Shown here piece after piece: positions 1-5,830 of a stretch of DNA of 12,097 nt (the stretch's first letter is position 1; every line of letters starts with the position of its first letter). The notes under the pieces were generated by a model. That model made no database searches, was not told the DNA's origin, and saw nothing but the letters and a program-made list of their open reading frames with translations. The DNA is taken from assembly GCA_030682505.1 (NCBI GenBank), contig JAUXOH010000037.1:1-12097 (forward strand), in the 5' to 3' direction. This DNA comes from Candidatus Didemnitutus sp. GTDB taxonomy: Bacteria > Verrucomicrobiota > Verrucomicrobiia > Opitutales > Opitutaceae. A program made the translations under genes and the position numbers.

Positions 1-1437
1 GCCATCATGGGCGCGTTCATCTTCGCCGGCGGCCCGGAGAACTTCCTCATGGGTCTCTACGGCGTCGGCATCGCCGCGGTCGGCATGCTCTCGACCCTCG
101 GTATCACGCTCGCGACCGACGCCTACGGCCCGATCGCCGACAACGCCGGCGGCAACGCCGAAATGTCCGGCCAACCCCCCGAAGTTCGCAAGCGCACCGA
201 CATGCTGGATTCGCTCGGCAACACCACCGCCGCCACCGGCAAGGGTTTCGCCATCGGTTCCGCCGCCCTCACCGCCCTCGCCCTCTTCGCCGCCTACGTG
301 CAGATCGTGCAGACCCAGATCACGTCGCAGGCCGTCGACTTCGGCAAGTCCCACGCCACCGAGCAGGTCACGCCGGTTGCCGTCCACCAAGGTTACGGCA
401 AGTTCGCGGTCGCGTTCCCCAAGGCCATGACCGACGGCTCTGACTATTACGACGGCGCTCTCTTCCTTCCGACGCACGAGCTTCCGCGCAAGACCCTCAA
501 GGACCTCCCGGTCGGCGCCAAACTCCCGGTAAATTTCGTCGGTTCCGACGCCTTCTCCGCCAACCGCTACACCGCGATCTGGACCGATAAGAACGCCTCG
601 TTCGACATCGTCTCGTCCCGTCAGGCCACGACCGACGAGATCATGCGCTACTACGACGTCAGCCTGACCAACCCGAAGGTCATCGCCGGCCTCTTCATCG
701 GCGTGCTGCTCACCTTCCTCTTCTGCGCCATGACGATGAATGCCGTCGGTCGCGCCGCCTACCGCATGATGCGTGAGTGCCGCCGCCAGTTCGGCAAGAT
801 GCGCGAGGCCTTCCGCGCCGCCGGCATGAGCGAGGCGGACATCGCCAACCCCGAGTCGTGGCCCAAGCGCGTCACGCACGAGGGCGTCGAATATCCCGAC
901 TACGCCAACTGCGTTTCCATCTCCACTGCCGGTGCCCAAAAGGAGATGATCGTTCCATCGATTCTGGCCATCACCGCCCCGATCGGCCTCGGCCTCATCC
1001 TCGGCGTCGCCGGTGTGCTCGGCATGCTGGCAGGCGGACTCGTCTCCGGTTTCGCCGTCGCCGTGTTCATGGCCAACGCCGGTGGAGCATGGGACAACGC
1101 CAAGAAGCTCCTCGAATCCTACGGTCGCATCACGGCCGAGGACGTGAAGAACAAGGCCGAGATCCGCAACAAGATCCCGGCCGAGGTCCGCGAGGCCATT
1201 GTGGCCCGCGCCGACGACGAGATCACCGCCGGCCGCCCGACGACGATCGTCTATGGCAAGGGCTCACCCGACCACAAGGCGACCGTTGTCGGCGACACTG
1301 TCGGCGATCCGTTTAAGGACACCTCCGGCCCGTCGCTGAACATCCTGATCAAGCTGATCTCGATCGTCTCGGTCGTGTTCGCCGGCCTCATCGTCCGCTT
1401 CGCGCCGATGATCGCCCAGGTGATCGGTCTCGAGTAA
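1..1437 (+). CDS. hppA: Membrane-bound ion-translocating pyrophosphatase, C-terminal part (5' end outside window)
   Basis: This integral membrane enzyme hydrolyses pyrophosphate and pumps Na+ and/or H+ across the inner membrane. The reading frame is open from base 1, so the start lies upstream; the ATG at base 7 is internal. Counting residues from that ATG, I see the family active-site segment DAYGPIADNAGGNAEM at 38-53, the GNTTAATGKG segment at 71-80, the FMANAGGAWDNAKK helix near 354-367 and the closing VVGDTVGDPFKDTSGPS motif near 427-443. In GNTTAATGKG the Ala and Gly at the two diagnostic positions match the K+-dependent class; K+-independent enzymes have Lys and Thr there. The Na+/H+ selectivity residues are not in the window. 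Three loops are longer than usual: about 115 extra residues at 104-218, about 20 near 265-295 and about 40 near 372-415. The gene ends in TAA followed by a strong terminator. Confidence 0.96.
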   Translation, partial: AIMGAFIFAGGPENFLMGLYGVGIAAVGMLSTLGITLATDAYGPIADNAGGNAEMSGQPPEVRKRTDMLDSLGNTTAATGKGFAIGSAALTALALFAAYVQIVQTQITSQAVDFGKSHATEQVTPVAVHQGYGKFAVAFPKAMTDGSDYYDGALFLPTHELPRKTLKDLPVGAKLPVNFVGSDAFSANRYTAIWTDKNASFDIVSSRQATTDEIMRYYDVSLTNPKVIAGLFIGVLLTFLFCAMTMNAVGRAAYRMMRECRRQFGKMREAFRAAGMSEADIANPESWPKRVTHEGVEYPDYANCVSISTAGAQKEMIVPSILAITAPIGLGLILGVAGVLGMLAGGLVSGFAVAVFMANAGGAWDNAKKLLESYGRITAEDVKNKAEIRNKIPAEVREAIVARADDEITAGRPTTIVYGKGSPDHKATVVGDTVGDPFKDTSGPSLNILIKLISIVSVVFAGLIVRFAPMIAQVIGLE

Positions 1438-1478
1438 GCAACTTCCAACTCCCGGGCCACCCGCCCGGCAGACTTTCC

Positions 1479-1505
1479 GGCCGCGGCACAAGCCGCGGCC
1501 TTTTT
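1479..1505 (+). terminator. Intrinsic terminator of hppA
   Basis: A perfect 9-bp GC stem (GGCCGCGGC at 1479-1487, GCCGCGGCC at 1492-1500) with a 4-base ACAA loop is followed directly by five T residues. It lies 41 bases after the hppA stop codon. There is no A-run on the left side, so it should act only on plus-strand transcripts. Confidence 0.9.
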
Positions 1506-1562
1506 GTGCCTCGACGCCGACCGCCGGCCTGACTCGCGGACATCCTCCGCAACTCGGGGTGG

Positions 1563-1583
1563 GTTGCGCGCTCACCGCGCAAC
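1563..1583. repeat. Inverted repeat between convergent genes
   Basis: GTTGCGCG (1563-1570) and CGCGCAAC (1576-1583) form a perfect 8-bp hairpin with a 5-base loop, and flanking GGTGGG/CCCACC can lengthen it. It lies just beyond the 3' end of the minus-strand dehydrogenase gene. A T-tract is absent on either strand. It may act as an RNA 3'-end stabiliser or weak terminator, but this is only inferred from position. Confidence 0.45.
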
Positions 1584-1607
1584 TTCCCCCACCACGCCAC
1601 CCTTGGG

Positions 1608-2603
1608 CTAGATTCTCTCCGCCCACGGATCAAGCAGCACCTTGATCGCCTGCTTGCGGCGCAGAAGCTCGACACCCTCGGCGTAGCGCGTGAAGGGCAG
1701 CGTACGCGTGATGAGCGGGGCGAGCCGCAGCGCCCCCTTGGTGATGAAGTCCAGCGCCGTCTCGGCGGCAACGCGGTTGTGTTCGCCGTAGCCCATCAGC
1801 AATAGGCCGGGACCGAAGAGATGCTGCGGGCCAAAGCGCACTTCCTCGCGGAGCACGCCGAACAGCGTTACACAGCGCCGCGTTCGATCCATCAGGAACT
1901 CGATCGAGGCCGGCACACCGCTCAGGTCGATCGCATCGTCGAGCGCACCGACTGCCCGCGAGGCCGGCCAGGCACCCTCATCCGGTGCCACCGCGCGATG
2001 CGCACCGAGCGCCAGCGCCAAGGCGCGGCGCTCCGGCACCGGATCGATCCCCACCACTTCCGCCGCACCGTGCGCCCGGGCGAGTTGCACGGCGACCAGA
2101 CCCGCGGGGCCGAGCCCGGCCACGCCGAGGCTTCGCCCTGCAATTCCGCCGAGCGTGGCCAGTTGTTGAAAAGAGACCTCGACGCACATCGCCAGTTCGA
2201 GCGACGCCAGGTCGGCCGCGGACAAAGACTCCGGCACGATGATCACATCCTCCGCCCGCAGATGGTTGAACTGCGCGTAGCAACCCAGCGGCCGCCGACC
2301 GGTGTCGCGCCACACGGCGACCCGGGTGCCGAGCGGCAAGTCGGCCACTCCCGCTCCCAACGCCACCACTTCTCCGACGGCCTCATGCCCCGGTTGACCG
2401 GGCAGATAGGGGTAGACCAAGCTAATTCCCGGAAACATGGGCTGCCCGCCGAAGATGTGCAGGTCCCAGTGCGGGCACGTCGCCACCGCTTCCACGCGGA
2501 TCAGCACTTCCCCCGGGCCGGGTTCGGGCACGGGCGCGTCGCCCCACACCGCGCGACCTGGCGCGTCGATCTGCAATCGTTTCATCTGCGTCGGGAGCGT
2601 CAT
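1608..2603 (-). CDS. Zinc-type medium-chain dehydrogenase/reductase (alcohol dehydrogenase-like)
   Basis: This is a 331-residue NAD(P)-dependent alcohol or polyol dehydrogenase of the MDR superfamily, probably cytoplasmic. The N-terminal GroES-like fold carries Cys43 (ATCPHWD), the position of the catalytic zinc cysteine, and the GHE motif at 72-74. The Rossmann domain has GLGPAG at 163-168 and an acidic residue, Asp187, at the end of its second strand, which favours NAD+ over NADP+. The four-cysteine structural zinc lobe of classical ADHs is absent; that stretch, about 95-110, has only one Cys. Substrate cannot be told from sequence. The start is 7 bases after the stop of the upstream dehydrogenase, pointing to one operon. 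A second ATG seven codons in (2585) gives MKRLQI, a typical family N-terminus, and is a fair alternative; neither start has a recognisable ribosome binding site. Confidence 0.88.
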   Translation of the reverse strand: MTLPTQMKRLQIDAPGRAVWGDAPVPEPGPGEVLIRVEAVATCPHWDLHIFGGQPMFPGISLVYPYLPGQPGHEAVGEVVALGAGVADLPLGTRVAVWRDTGRRPLGCYAQFNHLRAEDVIIVPESLSAADLASLELAMCVEVSFQQLATLGGIAGRSLGVAGLGPAGLVAVQLARAHGAAEVVGIDPVPERRALALALGAHRAVAPDEGAWPASRAVGALDDAIDLSGVPASIEFLMDRTRRCVTLFGVLREEVRFGPQHLFGPGLLLMGYGEHNRVAAETALDFITKGALRLAPLITRTLPFTRYAEGVELLRRKQAIKVLLDPWAERI

Positions 2604-2610
2604 GGGAAAA

Positions 2611-3636
2611 TCAGTCTTGGATTTGCGCGGCCGGCCAGTCGAGCACCACGCCCAGCACCGGTTCGCGTTTGCTTTCGATCAACGCCCACGCAGCGGCGGC
2701 CTCCGCCACCGGGAAGCGGTGGGTGAGGCAACCCAGCGTGTCGAGTTTCCCGGCGGCCACCCACTCGAGGGTCGCCACGAGTCGCTCCGCGGTGGCACCG
2801 GAGGCGAGGTCGAAGGAAATCTCGGAATGGCGGAATTGTTGCAACGTGGTCTGCAAGTTCACGTCACCTGCCGACGGATAGAAACCCGCGATCACCATGT
2901 GCCCGCCGCGCGCCATCAGCGGCAGGTACTCGCGCAATCCCTGCGCGCTCCCCGCCGTTTCCACGAAAACCGACACCGGCCCCCAACCGAGCGAGCGCAC
3001 CGCTGCCACGCCGTGGTCGCTCCCGCTTGGCACGGTCGTGCCATAGCGGGCGAAGCGTCGCAGCCGGTCGGCGTGCCGCCCGACCATCACGACTTTCGCT
3101 CCCTGTTGCGCCAAGGTCTGCCCCGCCCATTGGCCCACGAGGCCATCGCCCATCACCACCGCCACCTGGCCGGGTTTGATCGGCGAACGGGTGCCGCAAT
3201 TGTAACCGACCTGCGTGAGCACGAGTCCGGCAAAAGCCACCGGGTCCATGCCGGCGGGCAAACGCAGCACCGCGCCCTGATCGCACACCGACGGCGAGAC
3301 GTGGCCCGCAAACTGGTTGTCGAACATCCCGCAGACCTTGCTCATGGAGGCGAACACCCAATCGCCCGGCGCAAATTGCTTCACCGCTGCGCCGACCGAG
3401 AGCACGCGCCCGACCTTCTGGTAGCCCGCCACCATCGGAAACGGCGCCGGGTCGCCCGGCTGCCACGCCACGTCACCGGAAATCCGTTCGCCGCGCAAGA
3501 AGGAGCCCTCTGTGCCGTTGCTGATCCACGAGTGATGCACCTCCACCACCACATCCTCCGGTCCCGGTTCCGGGCTGGTGATCTTCTGGAAGGCGACCTG
3601 CCCCGGCCCGGTAAAGACTACGGCGTGCGATTCCAT
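2611..3636 (-). CDS. BchC-like medium-chain dehydrogenase lacking catalytic zinc ligands
   Basis: This 341-residue MDR-superfamily oxidoreductase most resembles the subgroup that includes the bacteriochlorophyllide dehydrogenase BchC. The shared marks are the N-terminal strand AVVFTGPG, the ISNGTEGSFLRGE segment near 38-50 (BchC relatives have IS-GTE here) and VAGYQKVGRV at 69-78, followed by a nucleotide-binding motif GDGLVG at 163-168 and VGRHADRL at 185-192. The usual zinc Cys is replaced by Ser/Trp in HHSWISNGTE. The GHE motif is replaced by AGY, so zinc-dependent hydride chemistry is unlikely. No photosynthesis genes are nearby, so a role in bacteriochlorophyll synthesis is not supported; sugar, polyol or other small-molecule redox chemistry is more likely. 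It sits directly upstream of a second MDR gene and 75 bases downstream of the peptidase gene. Confidence 0.82.
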   Translation of the reverse strand: MESHAVVFTGPGQVAFQKITSPEPGPEDVVVEVHHSWISNGTEGSFLRGERISGDVAWQPGDPAPFPMVAGYQKVGRVLSVGAAVKQFAPGDWVFASMSKVCGMFDNQFAGHVSPSVCDQGAVLRLPAGMDPVAFAGLVLTQVGYNCGTRSPIKPGQVAVVMGDGLVGQWAGQTLAQQGAKVVMVGRHADRLRRFARYGTTVPSGSDHGVAAVRSLGWGPVSVFVETAGSAQGLREYLPLMARGGHMVIAGFYPSAGDVNLQTTLQQFRHSEISFDLASGATAERLVATLEWVAAGKLDTLGCLTHRFPVAEAAAAWALIESKREPVLGVVLDWPAAQIQD

Positions 3637-3711
3637 GGCCAGCAGTGCGGCGCAGTCCGCCCTTCACGACAAGCCGCAACCGGATGATATTTCATTCGCC
3701 GGCAAATCCAT

Positions 3712-5631
3712 CTATTTCCGACCGCCGCTGGAGGGAAAGCGACCAACATTACAGCTGTTGCTGGCTGAAATCCAACGCGCCAGACAACAAACACACAAGA
3801 GTCCAAGAAAGTAGACGCTGGGCGCACCACCACCACCACCGGTAGCTGGAGCTGGAGCTGGAGGCAGGGGCGCCGACACCGAAATGTTCGCACTCTCACT
3901 GATTGCGCTGCCAGCTAAATTGGAAACCGTCACGCTATAGGCGCCGGCATCCGCGTCCTCGGCTATTTTGCTATAGCTGTCTGTTGTGGCTCCGTTGATC
4001 GGTGCACCGTCTTTCATCCATTGATAAGCTAGGCCCCCGCCTGTCGCCAGCACGAACAAACTGATGTTTAGTCCTCGGCCCACCGATCGACTTCGAGGTT
4101 GTTGGGTAATCGCGGGCACGACAATTTCCTCGCTGATGCCGCTCATTGCCATGGCTTGGTCGTTCAGAACACGGACATTGTACGCCGCCTTGGGATCGGT
4201 CTCGGCGAGACCGATCTGCCGCAACCCAAGATCCAAGTTCGTTGACCATCCGAACATGGAACCCATGACGCGAACCGAAATATGCGGATTGCTAAAATAC
4301 GGGATTTTCCACGCCGCATACGACATGATGTCGCCGGACGTCCCGGAGGAACCCGTGAAACCCGGTGGAAGCGGGGGATTGTCCCACATCCGCCCATAGC
4401 ACCAGAATCCGTCCCCGTCGGGCGCGGGCGGCCCATATACCCCTGGGGAATTCACCACGACATGTTCCCGGTCGTGTTGACAACCAAAGTTATGGGCCAG
4501 TTCATGGGCCAATGTTTGATAGGATCTCCCCCAACCCATGACACAAACCGCATAATCTCTCGTCACGGCCGTTTGTTTCGGGGAGTAACCGCGACCACTA
4601 AAATCGATTGCTCCTCCGATCAGCAGCACGATTTGATCCGCCCCGCGCTGATAGCGGGTGGTCTTGATCCATTCTCCGATCGCGCCGCTTGGTATCATGG
4701 CAACAATGTCGTCCAGTGATTTGCCCGTGCGCACATAGGCTGGCGCCGGAATTGAACCGAGATGGCGCCAGGCAAAAGCTGTGACCAAGCTCTGGCTCAA
4801 CGCGAGGTTGCTTGTCTCCAACATCGCCTTGCTTTGCCCATCGATATAGCCAACCGGATCGGTGGATTTTGCCGCCGCTGCCGCCAGAGTGTCGGCGTCA
4901 TAGACGACCAGCACATCCACCTTGAGCGGCGCGATCTCGGCGAACCTGTCGGACTCCGGCACATGACCGTGAGCGTAGGTGATCTCGAGAACCCCGCCCG
5001 TTGACTCGCGGCTCTCGACCTCCTTCGCCTGGACGGGTGCGTTGCCACAACTTTCCTCCCCGGGGGCAGACTCCGTGATCACCACCTTGCTCCCCCGAAC
5101 GTGGAAACTGAACTGACTCGCCCCGGGAATGCTCAGGATCGCATCGTAGCCCCCGACTGTCGCTACGCCAACGAGGCTTGCCCCGGGCAGGTCGGGGTTC
5201 CGGCCGATCCACGTTACATAGCGGCCTTCGTCCTTGAGCGCCGTGCGCGTAAACCTGACCAACAGGTCGGGATACGGCGCGATTGTCAGGCTGTCCGGGC
5301 GAAATTCTCGCCAGTCGATCTTGTTTTCAGTAATGCTCGGAAACGCCAGCGCGATAGCCTCTGGCACCGGATCCACGTGCTTCCGCCTGTCATCCGGTTG
5401 AGGCTGATAATCCGGCAACCCATCAAGGAGTGGTTCGCCCGGGGCTCCTTTCTGCGCTTCTGCGGACAAGTTGACCGCCAAACGCCCTGTCATGGCATTG
5501 GACCTCCGTGCCCCCGGCTTGTCACCTGCAAGAAAGATCAAAATTACGCCGGCAATCAATATCGCCAAGCAGGCGAGCGCCCCAACTCCACGAAGACCGC
5601 GAAACCAACGAACCAGAAACTTCAATGACAT
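3712..5631 (-). CDS. Exported reprolysin-like metzincin metallopeptidase with Ig-like domain and Gly-rich C-terminal anchor
   Basis: This is a zinc endopeptidase of 639 residues. From the ATG at 5631 the order is a basic N-terminus with one hydrophobic segment (about 11-36) acting as signal or anchor, a variable propeptide-like region, then the catalytic domain. That domain has the extended metzincin zinc motif HELAHNFGCQH at 376-386 (His376, Glu377, His380, His386) and the Met-turn in DIMSYAA (Met436). Next come IPYFSNP, an Ig-like domain (about 506-585, YQWMKDGAPI and AGAYSVTVSN), a Pro/Ala linker, five Gly followed by APS, a short hydrophobic stretch and Arg. This ending resembles GlyGly-CTERM-type sorting tags. 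A further 20-residue tail follows the Arg. A TTG at 5682 with AAGGA just before it could add 17 residues but would bury the signal segment. GC content is visibly lower than in neighbouring genes. Substrate is unknown. Confidence 0.87.
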   Translation of the reverse strand: MSLKFLVRWFRGLRGVGALACLAILIAGVILIFLAGDKPGARRSNAMTGRLAVNLSAEAQKGAPGEPLLDGLPDYQPQPDDRRKHVDPVPEAIALAFPSITENKIDWREFRPDSLTIAPYPDLLVRFTRTALKDEGRYVTWIGRNPDLPGASLVGVATVGGYDAILSIPGASQFSFHVRGSKVVITESAPGEESCGNAPVQAKEVESRESTGGVLEITYAHGHVPESDRFAEIAPLKVDVLVVYDADTLAAAAAKSTDPVGYIDGQSKAMLETSNLALSQSLVTAFAWRHLGSIPAPAYVRTGKSLDDIVAMIPSGAIGEWIKTTRYQRGADQIVLLIGGAIDFSGRGYSPKQTAVTRDYAVCVMGWGRSYQTLAHELAHNFGCQHDREHVVVNSPGVYGPPAPDGDGFWCYGRMWDNPPLPPGFTGSSGTSGDIMSYAAWKIPYFSNPHISVRVMGSMFGWSTNLDLGLRQIGLAETDPKAAYNVRVLNDQAMAMSGISEEIVVPAITQQPRSRSVGRGLNISLFVLATGGGLAYQWMKDGAPINGATTDSYSKIAEDADAGAYSVTVSNLAGSAISESANISVSAPLPPAPAPATGGGGGAPSVYFLGLLCVCCLARWISASNSCNVGRFPSSGGRK

Positions 5632-5670
5632 AAGATGCGGCCCGTTCGAAACGTGCCACGCGTCCGATGC

Positions 5671-5711
5671 GTTGCAAAGCAATTTCCTTTTTCAATTCTA
5701 CAAATTGCAAC
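5671..5711. repeat. Spaced inverted repeat in the divergent promoter region
   Basis: GTTGCAA (5671-5677) and TTGCAAC (5705-5711) form a perfect 7-bp inverted repeat separated by 27 bases of AT-rich DNA. The pair encloses the candidate -10 element of the minus-strand peptidase gene, an arrangement compatible with a repressor site. No regulator gene is visible nearby, so the role is inferred. Confidence 0.3.
5695..5700 (-). promoter_or_regulatory. Candidate -10 element for the peptidase gene
   Basis: Read on the minus strand this is TAGAAT, one mismatch from the sigma-70 TATAAT consensus, in the most AT-rich stretch of the divergent intergenic region. It lies about 65 bases upstream of the chosen ATG. 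No good -35 element is present at 16-18 bases, so this is a weak prediction. Confidence 0.25.
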
Positions 5712-5830
5712 AATCCCCCTCCGCCAGCAACGACTCACCGCACAGGCAGGGGCGCCGGGAATCGCGACTCCTCTCCCCGCCCGACACCGCTGGCTCGACA
5801 ACTCCGGTCGGGGGCGTAAGAGATGCTGCC

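Noticed and set aside
1821..3687. Long plus-strand open frames over the two dehydrogenase genes (1821-2726 and 2437-3687).
   Set aside because: Both are Arg/His-rich shadows of the minus-strand dehydrogenases, which have proper Rossmann motifs.
3822..3841. A CAC repeat that reads as a run of histidines on the plus strand, like an affinity tag.
   Set aside because: It is the complement of the five Gly codons in the peptidase C-terminal tag; the plus-strand frame is a short shadow, and nothing suggests vector sequence.
5471..5830. A 120-codon upstream extension of the D-aminoacylase frame.
   Set aside because: It runs through the 5' end of the divergent peptidase gene, has no conserved features, and would place the signal peptide in the middle of the protein.
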